The translations under genes were made by a program, and so were the position numbers. The notes under the pieces were generated by a model. That model saw nothing but the letters and a program-made list of their open reading frames with translations. It had not been told where the DNA came from and did not search any database. This document shows positions 45,106 to 53,827 of a DNA stretch of 64,000 nucleotides, in pieces. Numbering within the stretch: the stretch's first letter is position 1; every line of letters begins with the position of its first letter. Origin of the DNA: Vulcanisaeta souniana JCM 11219 (GTDB lineage Archaea > Thermoproteota > Thermoprotei > Thermoproteales > Thermocladiaceae); assembly GCF_026000775.1 (NCBI RefSeq), contig NZ_AP026830.1, positions 1,015,056 to 1,079,055 on the forward strand, read 5' to 3'.

Positions 45106-46035
45106 TTACGCAATCAAGCCCCTAAGTGCCTTAATTACTGATTGATTAACATAAACCTCGGTGTATTTGGTGGGTATCGTGTTAGAACACGTTATTGACG
45201 AAACACCTGCCTCAAGCATCCTTGAATCAGCCATATTAAGCAATAGGCAGTGCGTGGCAATTGCATACACCCTAGTGGCACCCATCGACTTAAGTATCCT
45301 TGTTGCCTCTATTATTGTGCCCCCAGTCGCGATTATATCATCTATTATGAAAACCTCTTTACCAGTCACGTCTAGTTCCTTGGGCTTCATGGTAATCTCC
45401 CCAGTAACCCTGTCACGGAACTTCTCAAGGTAACTAAAGGGAATGCCTAAGTACTCGCTGACCTTCTTGACCCTCCATAATGAACCAATATCTGGACTCA
45501 GCAAAACGGCATTGCTAACATTGCCTATTTTACCTGCGTATAGATCGAATGGTTCTACGTTAATGCAACGCATGTTAGGCGCCTTGAAGGCGTCCGGTTT
45601 ATGTACATCAACGGTAATTAAGGAGGATGCACCAAGTAATGATAGTAGTGAGAGTATTGTATTTAGACTAATTGGTTCTCCATCCCTAAACCTCTTGTCC
45701 TGTCGTGAGTACGGCAGGTAGGGTAAAACAATATGGATATTCTTAATGCCCATATCACGTGCAGCGTGTATTGCAAGCATTGTTTGAATCAACCTGTTGT
45801 TCTGCTCGGGGTAAGCTCTTTGGATTAATATTAGTCCTTCGTATGTAGTAATGTCAATTGGGTACCTAATGTACGACTCCCCGTCAGGGAATTGCTTAGT
45901 TTCAAGGGTTACATGATTAAGTCCCAGGGTATTAGCTACCTCGTTACCCATGTCAGAGGACCAGGGAAATGATGCAACCAGGTACTTCTCCACGATTAAG
46001 TGTGTGTTCCTTAATTTTAAAGGGTTTATCCTCAT
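45106..46035 (-). CDS. prs: Ribose-phosphate pyrophosphokinase (PRPP synthetase)
   Basis: PRPP synthetase, 309 residues, making phosphoribosyl pyrophosphate for nucleotide, His and NAD synthesis. The substrate loop is PYLPYSRQDKRFRDGEPIS. ITVDVHKPDAF replaces the usual TVDxHxxQxxxFF. The PRPP-binding loop is EVFIIDDIIATGGTIIEA. The ATG at 46035 overlaps the stop of the UPF0201 gene (ATGA), so the two are translationally coupled. Confidence 0.93.
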   Translation of the reverse strand: MRINPLKLRNTHLIVEKYLVASFPWSSDMGNEVANTLGLNHVTLETKQFPDGESYIRYPIDITTYEGLILIQRAYPEQNNRLIQTMLAIHAARDMGIKNIHIVLPYLPYSRQDKRFRDGEPISLNTILSLLSLLGASSLITVDVHKPDAFKAPNMRCINVEPFDLYAGKIGNVSNAVLLSPDIGSLWRVKKVSEYLGIPFSYLEKFRDRVTGEITMKPKELDVTGKEVFIIDDIIATGGTIIEATRILKSMGATRVYAIATHCLLLNMADSRMLEAGVSSITCSNTIPTKYTEVYVNQSVIKALRGLIA

Positions 46036-46466
46036 GGATCCTCAGGAGGGGGTGTCTCGTAGAGTCTCCTTCCCCTTGAGGTCCTCGGTGCCAACCAATC
46101 AATTAATCTACGTGGGTCATTGGTCTCTACTATAAACGTTATGGGTCCCAGGGGACTCTCATTCTCTTCTGTGACGAAGGTCAGTACGCCGGCATACGCC
46201 GCCTGTTTATGTAAGTGAAATACTACCCTATTGTCCTCCATGCCTTTTATAAGCACTGACCTTGCGCTATCCTCAATACCCTGCTCCTTTATCAAATTAT
46301 GAACCCTAATTAGTGATTTAAAACCAAGGCCCAGGGCAACCAGGTACTTCTTACCTTCGCTCTCCTCAACCCTTAGATCATCGTAGATAAACACATTACT
46401 AAGTGCCCTCCTGACCTTCTCCTCATCCTCCGTAGGCCTAACCTCAACCCAAACCTCAGCCCTCAC
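46032..46466 (-). CDS. UPF0201 family protein
   Basis: About 144 residues matching the archaeal UPF0201 (DUF54-like) family of predicted RNA-binding proteins. The start MRAEVWVEVRPTEDEEKVRRALSNVF and the C-terminal block SPLGPITFIVETNDPRRLIDWLAP are typical. The frame opens at TTG 46481, but the GTG at 46466 gives the usual N-terminus and lies about 26 bases from a TATA-like element (46487-46497). It is first in an operon with prs. Confidence 0.78.
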   Translation of the reverse strand: MRAEVWVEVRPTEDEEKVRRALSNVFIYDDLRVEESEGKKYLVALGLGFKSLIRVHNLIKEQGIEDSARSVLIKGMEDNRVVFHLHKQAAYAGVLTFVTEENESPLGPITFIVETNDPRRLIDWLAPRTSRGRRLYETPPPEDP

Positions 46467-46552
46467 GCTATGCGTGAACAATCGAGTATTTATTAGGATT
46501 AGGTGTCGTGCACATTAATCTTTAAATATTTTAGTTAAAGTCTGTGCCTCGT

Positions 46553-47251
46553 ATGAAGACGCTGTTTTTCGAGGTACTCAATACATTGGTCAGGCTGACG
46601 CATTTTGAGACTGAAGGCGCCAGGCTGATAAGGGATGAATTAAACATGAGGATACCACTCGAGGAATTGGCAAATCAATTCAGAAAGGAGTGGGAGGACA
46701 GGTATAATGTTTTGATGAGTAAGGGTGTCTACAGGTCATTGAGACAATTGGCCAGGGAGACCATGATATCACTACTCAGGAAGTATTCCCTAAGCCTCAG
46801 CCCGGCAGAACTTGATTACTTCGGTAATGCCTTATCATCACTCGTTGTGGAGACCTCAGAATTATACCCAGACGTCATTGATGCAATCAACGCATTGTCA
46901 CAAATGAACGTACCCATGTACATACTCACAAACCTAGACAACGATATAGCTAAGAAAATACTACTCAGGAATAACTTATTGAGGTACTTCAAGGGAGTTG
47001 TTAGTTCGGACTTAACAAAAACTGGTAAACCAGCGGTCAAGATATTCCAGGCGGCCCTAAATAGGGCTGGGGTTTCACCAAACGACGCCCTAATAGTAAG
47101 CGGGTTGGTTGAGGACGTGATTGGCGCCAAATTCCTTGACCTAAAGGTCGTGTTTGTAAGGAGAGTTGATGTGCAATTACCCGTTAAGCCATTTTACGAA
47201 ATAACAACGCTATCGCAATTACCAGAGATAATTAATAAAATTAATCAGTGA
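46553..47251 (+). CDS. HAD-superfamily protein lacking the catalytic aspartate
   Basis: A HAD-like (haloacid dehalogenase fold) protein of about 232 residues. The overall layout is kept: motif II ILTNLD, motif III Lys in [14 protein letters not shown] and motif IV region VEDVIGAK. But motif I reads FFEVLNTL instead of the DxDx(T/V), so the nucleophile Asp is Glu (residue 7) and the second Asp is Asn. Motif IV also lacks the GDS start. It probably cannot hydrolyse phosphate in the normal way. The ATG at 46553 fits the TATA box (tttaaatatt, 46521-46530) better than the GTG at 46544. Confidence 0.75.
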   Translation: MKTLFFEVLNTLVRLTHFETEGARLIRDELNMRIPLEELANQFRKEWEDRYNVLMSKGVYRSLRQLARETMISLLRKYSLSLSPAELDYFGNALSSLVVETSELYPDVIDAINALSQMNVPMYILTNLDNDIAKKILLRNNLLRYFKGVVSSDLTKTGKPAVKIFQAALNRAGVSPNDALIVSGLVEDVIGAKFLDLKVVFVRRVDVQLPVKPFYEITTLSQLPEIINKINQ

Positions 47252-47718
47252 CCGCCCTTAGCCCTAACGGCCTCATGTCTCCTCTTCTCGGCCCTCTCCT
47301 TGGCCTTCTTTCTCCACTTGTGAACGTGGGTCTCCCTCAAGCCAACGCTCATTAAGCCCCTCATTTTACGGCCAGCGGGGGTTAACGCCCTAAATACCCT
47401 GCCCTTCTTGCGCTTTATCCTAATTACCCTAGGCAATACTGGTTCTGGTGGCAATGCCTCGCCACTGATTACCTTACCTAGCCATTCCCTAAGCCTTTGA
47501 ACGTTAATATCCCAAACACTATCCCTATTAAGGTCAACCCTAATGCCCAGTAGCCTAGCCTCACTAATCGTTAACCCAACGGCTTTAACCTCACCAACTG
47601 AGAAGCCCCTACCAATCCTCCATTCACTGCCTAAAACGCCACCATTACTAATCAGCCTAGGCTTCTTAACGAGTGGATCCGGCGGTGGTAATACTTGTGG
47701 TTGCATTGATTGAGACAT
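47245..47718 (-). CDS. rpl13e: Ribosomal protein eL13
   Basis: eL13, 157 residues, with the archaeal blocks [29 protein letters not shown] and [17 protein letters not shown] very basic C-terminal region ([27 protein letters not shown]) binds rRNA. eL13 is found mainly in Crenarchaeota and eukaryotes. A minus-strand TATA element (gcttaaaag, 47741-47749) lies 26 bases before the ATG at 47718, so it is leaderless. Its last bases overlap the end of the convergent HAD-like gene by 7 bases. Confidence 0.93.
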   Translation of the reverse strand: MSQSMQPQVLPPPDPLVKKPRLISNGGVLGSEWRIGRGFSVGEVKAVGLTISEARLLGIRVDLNRDSVWDINVQRLREWLGKVISGEALPPEPVLPRVIRIKRKKGRVFRALTPAGRKMRGLMSVGLRETHVHKWRKKAKERAEKRRHEAVRAKGGH

Positions 47719-47800
47719 CCATACACGTGATCAACACCCCCTTTTAAGCATTAATACCTCACAGCGCTAATTGAGAGAATGCTTAATTAATGCTTCGATA

Positions 47801-48163
47801 ATGGGTAGAATGATGTATAGGTTATTCACGTACATGGCCTTGATACGGTACGTGGAGTTCATACTTATAATACTTGATTTAGCCTATTTGGGAATACTCA
47901 ATCCATTAAATAAATACCTCGTTATAATATTAATGACTGCAATTGTATACTCATTATTGGCTATATCAAATTACTCATTTACAACAGGTACATGGATAAC
48001 GCTACTCCTGGTACTCGCCATAATGGCTTCGGACACCGCACTACTCGCCCTAACAGTAATATCCCCAATTATTTCAGCCATTGGCCTATACACGGCGTGC
48101 TTTGTAAACATCATACTCGACATATTGGTAGTCGTAATAGTCATAGAACTAGTAAGGAGATAA
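47801..48163 (+). CDS. Small four-helix membrane protein, unrecognised
   Basis: About 120 residues with four strongly hydrophobic helices and almost no loops, for example FILIILDLAYLGIL, YLVIILMTAIVYSLLAIS, TLLLVLAIMASDTALLALTV and FVNIILDILVVVIVIEL. The frame starts at TTG 47771, but ATG 47801 (MGRMMYRLFTYMALIRYVEF) is the more ordinary start. It converges with the minus-strand gene at 48149 and overlaps it by 15 bases. Function unknown; perhaps a small membrane chaperone or antiporter-like subunit. Confidence 0.6.
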   Translation: MGRMMYRLFTYMALIRYVEFILIILDLAYLGILNPLNKYLVIILMTAIVYSLLAISNYSFTTGTWITLLLVLAIMASDTALLALTVISPIISAIGLYTACFVNIILDILVVVIVIELVRR

Positions 48164-48520
48164 TACGACCATGCCTCTAACAGGGTAATCACCCAAACGC
48201 CCGGTGACCACTGCATCAATTATGATCCTCACGTCTGAATCGCCAATGATGCCCTTATTATTAATGATCTTAATGGTATTCCCATGCACCTCCACGTCTA
48301 TACCCTCCGTTAAGGACCTTGCGTTGATAATCTCTATTTTCATTAATGATGGGTATATAGGCAGAGCAAGCTCGCGAAACGCAGACACCTTAACCTTCTT
48401 TCTTATTACCCGAGAGACTGTAATGACTACCCTGTAGTCATTAACAAGGGCCGTAAACACCGAGAAACCTAGGATCAGTATTATTATGGATACGACCAAG
48501 TCAATTATTTCAAATGCCAT
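48149..48520 (-). CDS. Membrane-anchored small protein, unrecognised
   Basis: A 123-residue protein with one N-terminal helix (IIDLVVSIIILILGFSVFTAL) and a beta-rich tail (KIEIINARSLTEGIDVEVHGNTIKIINNKG). It overlaps the start of the HIT gene by 11 bases (48510-48520), so it is coupled to that operon at its 5' end. It resembles small archaeal DUF proteins with a signal anchor but I cannot name one. The beta-rich domain should lie on one side of the membrane. Confidence 0.6.
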   Translation of the reverse strand: MAFEIIDLVVSIIILILGFSVFTALVNDYRVVITVSRVIRKKVKVSAFRELALPIYPSLMKIEIINARSLTEGIDVEVHGNTIKIINNKGIIGDSDVRIIIDAVVTGRLGDYPVRGMVVLSPY

Positions 48521-48905
48521 ACTCCCTCACTGCACTCTTAATCCTACTAACGGAGTCCTTAACGGTTTCTGGGACGACCTTAACATTGTAGAACAACGTC
48601 ATGAAGCTCACATCGCCATTCCAACGAGGGACCACTTGAATATATACGTGGGGCGACAGGGAAATTCCTATGTTAAAGCCATGTGGATTGTAGACCCTTT
48701 GTAGGATCCCTACGAATTTCCTCGTAATACCCATAAGCTCAGTGAATTGTGACTTATCAATTTCATTAATTGATCTGTGTTCGAGCAATGCAATTATTAA
48801 ATGACCATTATTGAATGGTTGAGGATTATGAAAAACAACAACCTCCCTATTCCTCATTATTATCAATTCCTCATTACTACTCATCTCACATACCATGCAC
48901 TTCAT
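48510..48905 (-). CDS. HIT-family nucleotide hydrolase/transferase with altered motif
   Basis: A 131-residue HIT-fold protein. N-terminal CMVC (residues 3-6) matches the optional zinc site. FHNPQPFNNGHLIIALLEHR and the VVPRWNGD motif are kept. The histidine triad H-x-H-x-H reads HVYIQ (residues 86-90): the middle His is Tyr and the third, catalytic, His is Gln. Gln at the last position recalls Ap4A phosphorylase/GalT-type members, where Gln or His differ, but Tyr in the middle is unusual. The loop before the triad is also short. Activity is uncertain. Confidence 0.8.
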   Translation of the reverse strand: MKCMVCEMSSNEELIIMRNREVVVFHNPQPFNNGHLIIALLEHRSINEIDKSQFTELMGITRKFVGILQRVYNPHGFNIGISLSPHVYIQVVPRWNGDVSFMTLFYNVKVVPETVKDSVSRIKSAVREYGI

Positions 48906-48952
48906 TGAATCAGAGAGAAAAAGGAAAAATTAAATATTTTAAGGTTTTGGGA

Positions 48953-49963
48953 CTACTTTATTGGTATTTTAATGTTCAATTCCCTTGCCAACTCCTTGTA
49001 CCTGTTCCTAACCGTGACCTCCGTGACCTGGGCAGCCATGGCAACCTCCTTCTGGGTTCTAACCTCACCACGGAGCAATGAGGCTATGTAAACAGCGGCC
49101 GCCGCAAGCCCAGCTGGGTCCTTACCCGCAGTTAAACCCCTCTTTTTCGCCTGCTCAAGTATGTTAAGGGCCTCCTTAAGTATCTCACCGCTAAGCTTCA
49201 ACTGCTCAACAATCCTGGGAACATAAAGCTTAGGATCACTGAGCGGTAACCTAACGCCCAATTCCCTGGCTATAAGCCTAAAGCACCTAGCAACCTCCTT
49301 CCTACTCGCCCTTGTGTATTGACTAATCTCGTCAAGGCTCCTGGGCATCCCAATCTTCCTACAGGCCATGTGCAGACAGGCCGCAACAATGGCCTCAACA
49401 CTCCTACCCCTAACCAGCCCCTTCGTTAATACCTGCTCATAGACGCCCATGGCCTCATCAACACACGCCTTAGGTATACCTAATTGTGATGATATCCTGC
49501 TCAACTCATTCATTGCCTGAATTACATTACGCTCGTAACTCGTTTGAACCCTAACCCTCTGCTGCCACTTCCTATACTTCAGTATCTCAAGCTTTCTCTT
49601 TATGTCTAGTTCCTTACCGCTGGCATCCTTGGTTGCCCAATCAATTGTTGTCGTTAAAGCCTCACTTGTTAACCTATTAAGCGGGCCACCGGCCCTAGCC
49701 CGGCTCTCCTTCTCCTCGGCCGTGAATGCTCTCCATTCCGGTCTCAGGTCAATGACATGCTCAAGTACCACTGAGCCACATTTTGCGCAGATGACTTGAC
49801 CATTTTCATAATCAAAGATGAAGGTTGTTGAGCCGCAGTATGGGCATACCAATTTCTCCTCCCCTTCAGACTTAAATTCTATGATCTTGCCTGATACTCT
49901 CAACTTACTTAATAAATTAGTATTACCCTGTTGGTCCTTCTTTTCCTGTTCGGGGTTAGACAT
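48953..49963 (-). CDS. tfb: Transcription initiation factor B (TFB)
   Basis: TFB, 336 residues, the archaeal TFIIB. The N-terminal zinc ribbon is CPYCGSTTFIFDYENGQVICAKCG, followed by the B-reader region (IDLRPEWRAFTAEEKESRARAGGPLNRL). Two cyclin repeats follow: one with CLHMACRKIGMPRSLDEIS and the second with AAAAVYIASLLRGEVRTQKEVA. TFB binds BRE/TBP/TATA and recruits RNA polymerase. It belongs to a minus-strand run with radA, a GTPase, rfcS and the HIT gene. Confidence 0.95.
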   Translation of the reverse strand: MSNPEQEKKDQQGNTNLLSKLRVSGKIIEFKSEGEEKLVCPYCGSTTFIFDYENGQVICAKCGSVVLEHVIDLRPEWRAFTAEEKESRARAGGPLNRLTSEALTTTIDWATKDASGKELDIKRKLEILKYRKWQQRVRVQTSYERNVIQAMNELSRISSQLGIPKACVDEAMGVYEQVLTKGLVRGRSVEAIVAACLHMACRKIGMPRSLDEISQYTRASRKEVARCFRLIARELGVRLPLSDPKLYVPRIVEQLKLSGEILKEALNILEQAKKRGLTAGKDPAGLAAAAVYIASLLRGEVRTQKEVAMAAQVTEVTVRNRYKELARELNIKIPIK

Positions 49964-50030
49964 AAATATCCCCTATTAAAGCTTTTCGCGTATTGCTTAA
50001 ATATTTATAAACCTTTCTCTCCATAAAAAG

Positions 50031-51014
50031 TTATTTAGCGCCCTCACGAAGAAGTCTCCTAATCCTAGCCAGTAACCCATAAACCTGCAACTCACCACTT
50101 GAACCCCTGAGCAACCTATAGTGATGCTCACCAGTGATATACACAGCCTTAGGCTTCAATTCCTCGGGAACCTTCAACTGCGAGGTGGCAGAAACAACCT
50201 CTCTATGAATTATCTTAATGATATCAAGTGGGTCAGCGCCCTCGTCCTTTATCAATGTCATGACCTCCCTCACGGCTTTGCCGAAATCACCGATAACCGC
50301 CTCCGTTACTATTGCCCTAACCCTGGTTGGACTGACCTTACCCAAAGCCCTATACACTGCCTCCTCATCCACCGAACCACCAAGGGCCGCCGCTGCCTGT
50401 AGTGTGTTTATTGCTCTTCTCATGTCTCCTTGGCTTATGTCCCAGATGGCCTCTAGGGCTTCGTCGGTTACCTTAACGCCCTCCCTTGAGGCAATATCCC
50501 TAAGCCTACCAAGCACCGCATCCCTAGGCAATGGAGAAAACCTAAACATAGCACAACGAGACTGTATTGGCTCGATTATTCCGGATGGGTAATTCGCCAA
50601 TAGAATGAATCTAACGGATGACGTGTACATTTCCATTATCCTCCTAAGGGCTTGTTGGGCGTCGGAGGTCATGTTATCAGCCTCATCAAGAATAATCAAT
50701 CTAAATGGGGCTTTCACAGTGGGTACCGTCTTCGCGAACTCCTTAACCTTTTCCCTAATCATCGCAATTCCTCTTTCGTCGCTTGCATTCAGCTCCAGGA
50801 CGTTCTCACGCCAAGCATCACCATAAAGCTCATGGGCTATGGCAAGGGCCATGGTGGTCTTACCAGTACCAGGAGGACCAAAGAATAATAGGTGAGGCAG
50901 ATCACCGAGAGTGAGCAGCTCCTTCATTCTGGCCTTAACGTGATCCTGGTCGATAATGTCATCAATCCTAGAAGGCCTATACTTCTCAACCCAAAGAACC
51001 TCCTCTGCGGACAT
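50031..51014 (-). CDS. rfcS: Replication factor C small subunit
   Basis: RFC small subunit, 327 residues. The start MSAEEVLWVEKYRPSRIDDI is the RFC box, Walker A is GPPGTGKTTMA, Walker B LIILDEADNMT, the SRC motif is QSRCAMFRFSPL and sensor 2 is GDMRRAINTLQ. RFC opens the PCNA clamp and loads it at primer ends. Only one small subunit gene is in the window; the large subunit is elsewhere. It lies between the coiled-coil protein gene (upstream) and tfb (downstream). Confidence 0.95.
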   Translation of the reverse strand: MSAEEVLWVEKYRPSRIDDIIDQDHVKARMKELLTLGDLPHLLFFGPPGTGKTTMALAIAHELYGDAWRENVLELNASDERGIAMIREKVKEFAKTVPTVKAPFRLIILDEADNMTSDAQQALRRIMEMYTSSVRFILLANYPSGIIEPIQSRCAMFRFSPLPRDAVLGRLRDIASREGVKVTDEALEAIWDISQGDMRRAINTLQAAAALGGSVDEEAVYRALGKVSPTRVRAIVTEAVIGDFGKAVREVMTLIKDEGADPLDIIKIIHREVVSATSQLKVPEELKPKAVYITGEHHYRLLRGSSGELQVYGLLARIRRLLREGAK

Positions 51015-51039
51015 TGTGCTTATTTAGTATCACTTTTCC

Positions 51040-51513
51040 TTAAATAAATTCCTTTGCAGTATCCGAGATTACATACTTATTGTCCCTAAGCAAGACGTAA
51101 CCCAACCTATTCAACATGGTCAGTAATTCATACTCTCTGTCGCTGAGTTTGTTGATTTCATTAATAGAAATTGGTAATTTACTTAGCAATCTCCTAATAA
51201 TTTCCTTGGTCGTGACGACCTCCCTGTTGGCAGACTCATCCCTAAGTAAAATAACCCTCCCACTATCTATTAACCTCTTAAGGAGTCTCTTGGACAACAC
51301 ATCCTTGGTATCAAGGAATAAACTCTCATTAATCAACCTGAGTAATCCACTGCCAAACTGCTGCGTTCCAGTTGATGAGGATTGTTGTTTAATTCCCTGC
51401 TCACGCAACTCCCTCAATTCATCTTTGACTAGGTCTAGCTCACCCTCAATTGACTCAAGCCGCTCCAGGACCTCCCTAAGTAACCTAATGCACTCACTGT
51501 ACGTTGAACTCAT
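51040..51513 (-). CDS. Coiled-coil plus winged-helix-like protein, unrecognised
   Basis: A 157-residue protein. Residues 1-35 form a strong coiled coil (RLLREVLERLESIEGELDLVKDELRELREQ), then a Gln/Ser linker (QQSSSTGTQQF), and residues 65-157 read as a winged-helix-like domain (LLTMLNRLGYVLLRDNKYVISDTAKEFI). It sits 25 bases upstream of rfcS and 39 bases after the GTPase, so it is probably part of the operon. A regulator or clamp-loader partner is possible but unsupported. No family is recognised. Confidence 0.65.
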   Translation of the reverse strand: MSSTYSECIRLLREVLERLESIEGELDLVKDELRELREQGIKQQSSSTGTQQFGSGLLRLINESLFLDTKDVLSKRLLKRLIDSGRVILLRDESANREVVTTKEIIRRLLSKLPISINEINKLSDREYELLTMLNRLGYVLLRDNKYVISDTAKEFI

Positions 51514-51552
51514 TATTCACAAACTAAGACTGTTAATTATAGGGCTTTACCT

Positions 51553-52737
51553 TCATAATGATGAGTGTATCTCAACAATATCACCATCATTAAGCACGTA
51601 ATTAATACCAACCCTCTTTATACCTGCCGGGTACTTATCAATTCTCCAAACCCTGGCGTACTTGAAGCCCTCGTAAAACCTACTATGGATCTTCCTGGCT
51701 AGGTCACCGACTGTCGAACCTCGCTTCAAAATGAAGGGCTTTGTTGAGTACGTATCGGCATCAGGCTCCTTAGTATAAATCCTTATTAAATCCATAACCC
51801 TCAACAGTGATTCACTGAGTAGCCTAGGATCAATGGCGCATTTACTAAGGGATGCCGTTAATGTAATTACCTCATTCCTTAACCTACCAACAATGTAATC
51901 AACATAATCCTTATCCGCTAAATCGACTTTATTTATCAGAACAAGCGATGGTTTATACACGATGTCCTTAAATATTGATTCCTCAACATCATCCAGTGTC
52001 GCCTCGCCATTAATCGTAACCAAGGCATTACTAATGCCATAATTCGCCAGTAGCTTTTTTACATCCTCCGCGGTACCATTCAACAACCTACCAATGACCT
52101 GAATACCACCTGTTGGTCTCCTCTCTATGGTTACGAAACCCCTGGGCCTAATTACATAAATACCATTTTCCCTAAGTATATTCTTCAGGGCGCTGTATTG
52201 AACCTCAACATCACCAGTGGCATCAAGAACCATTATTGCACTATCCGCATTCCTAATCATCGAAAGCGCCATGGCATTAACATCGGAGTCAACGTCTTCA
52301 ATGTTTATTGATGGTAGCTTCACCAATTGAAAGTAAATATTATCATAAATAAACATGCCAGGTATTGGCTCAAGTGATGAGAATGGCACTTCATCAGGCT
52401 CAACCCTAACATTGGTCAAGCACCTCAGTAGGCTTGACTTACCTGATGATGGAGGCCCAATAACAACCACCTGCGCATCTCCCTCCTTCTCCACATAATA
52501 ACGTATACTGCCTCCACCGCCCGACCTCAGTGATTTCTCCTTGACCTTCTTCTCCTCTATTTCCCTTCGTAACTGAGCCATCCTCCTCCTAGCCCAATGA
52601 ACCAGGTTCTCCGTACCCTTATGCTTAGGCACAGCACTAAGGAACTCCTCAAGTGCCCTCAACTTCTCCTCAGGCGTCTTAGCCTCCATGACCTTCTCCC
52701 ACTTCTTCCCAGCCTCAGGTGGTAGATTAGCAGGCAT
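51553..52737 (-). CDS. DRG/Obg-like GTP-binding protein with TGS domain
   Basis: A 394-residue TRAFAC GTPase of the DRG group. G1 is GPPSSGKSSLL, the G4 motif is NKVD, and the C-terminus is a TGS domain (FILKRGSTVGDLARKIHSRFYEGFKYARV). An N-terminal helical arm with basic residues precedes the G domain, as in DRG proteins that bind ribosomes. The G3 position is LVKLPSI without the usual DxxG Asp, so GTP hydrolysis may differ from most members. It lies between radA and the coiled-coil gene. Confidence 0.85.
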   Translation of the reverse strand: MPANLPPEAGKKWEKVMEAKTPEEKLRALEEFLSAVPKHKGTENLVHWARRRMAQLRREIEEKKVKEKSLRSGGGGSIRYYVEKEGDAQVVVIGPPSSGKSSLLRCLTNVRVEPDEVPFSSLEPIPGMFIYDNIYFQLVKLPSINIEDVDSDVNAMALSMIRNADSAIMVLDATGDVEVQYSALKNILRENGIYVIRPRGFVTIERRPTGGIQVIGRLLNGTAEDVKKLLANYGISNALVTINGEATLDDVEESIFKDIVYKPSLVLINKVDLADKDYVDYIVGRLRNEVITLTASLSKCAIDPRLLSESLLRVMDLIRIYTKEPDADTYSTKPFILKRGSTVGDLARKIHSRFYEGFKYARVWRIDKYPAGIKRVGINYVLNDGDIVEIHSSL

Positions 52738-52788
52738 TACCAGTAATTACCTAGGAAGCTATGAGTTAAATAAATTATTTAAACGTCA

Positions 52789-53745
52789 CTAAACATCCTC
52801 AATCCCCTTATCCGTAATCCTAAACATGGCACTGGCCTTGAAGGGAAGTCTAGGCGAGTCCAGGACCTCCATGACTTTTACATCCTCCTTAGATTTCCTA
52901 AGGAATAATCTATGGGTAACCGCGTGGGCGAGCACATTACCGCCGGCCGGCCTCTTAACCTCGATGTAGCCCATCGGCACGTCAAGAACTTGGTTTGTGA
53001 GAACTACATAAACATTATAGACCTTCGCAATCCTCATCAACCAATCAAGTATGTAATTAAGCCTCTGCTGCCTCTCAGCCAGCCTCTCCCTACCCTTAAA
53101 CTCAGCCCTGTAAAGGGCGATTATCGAGTCAACAACAATGAGCTTGGCGTTGGCCTGCTCCACGAGCTTAACAACATCAAACTTGATCCTATCCTCTAGA
53201 TCGGCTGCATTGATTACCTTAACCACATAAATATTATCCAAAGCCTCATTAGGGTCTAGATCGAACCTCTGGGCAATATTAACGATCCTACTTGGGGAGA
53301 AGGCCTCCTCGGTATCTAGGTAAACAGCAGCACCGCCAACGCCGCCCTTATCCTGACTTAATTGAACAGTTACTGAGAGTTGATGACAAAGCTGTGTCTT
53401 ACCAGTGCCAAATTCACCGGCGAATTCGTAAATAGCCTTGGGCTCTAAGCCGCTCTGCAGTAGCTCATCAATAGCCCTAACATTAGTCCTCAACCTAATG
53501 ATATTCCCAAAGTTTTTGGCAATGTCGGTGGCCCTTGAAACCCTATTATTACCAAAGACAATGTCCCTTGCAGCCCTCAGTATCTTCTCAACCCTGTCCG
53601 GCGTCATGTCCGTTAATTCAATGAGTTCCTCAGGATTGAAAAGCGCCAGGTGCCTCACGCCCAATACTCCCTTGGACTTCAGTAACTGAGCCGTCTTTGG
53701 TCCAATACCCTCCAAATCCTCTAAATCCACATTATCCTGAACCAT
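52789..53745 (-). CDS. radA: DNA repair and recombination protein RadA
   Basis: RadA recombinase, 318 residues. The N-terminal helix-hairpin-helix domain reads LEDLEGIGPKTAQLLKSKGV. Walker A is GEFGTGKTQLCHQLSVTVQL and Walker B KLIVVDSIIALYRAEFKGR; the L1/L2 loops fall around VYVVLTNQVLDVPMGYIEVKRPAGGNVLAHAVTHRLFLRK. It forms the filament for strand exchange. The gene begins the minus-strand run radA-GTPase-coiled coil-rfcS-tfb-HIT, which pools recombination, replication and transcription functions. Confidence 0.95.
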   Translation of the reverse strand: MVQDNVDLEDLEGIGPKTAQLLKSKGVLGVRHLALFNPEELIELTDMTPDRVEKILRAARDIVFGNNRVSRATDIAKNFGNIIRLRTNVRAIDELLQSGLEPKAIYEFAGEFGTGKTQLCHQLSVTVQLSQDKGGVGGAAVYLDTEEAFSPSRIVNIAQRFDLDPNEALDNIYVVKVINAADLEDRIKFDVVKLVEQANAKLIVVDSIIALYRAEFKGRERLAERQQRLNYILDWLMRIAKVYNVYVVLTNQVLDVPMGYIEVKRPAGGNVLAHAVTHRLFLRKSKEDVKVMEVLDSPRLPFKASAMFRITDKGIEDV

Positions 53746-53827
53746 ACGAAACTCTGCATTATTTACCCGATAAATAATAAATAGGTATTTGTTAAGAATT
53801 AAAAACCAAGCCTATTAACAAAACAAC

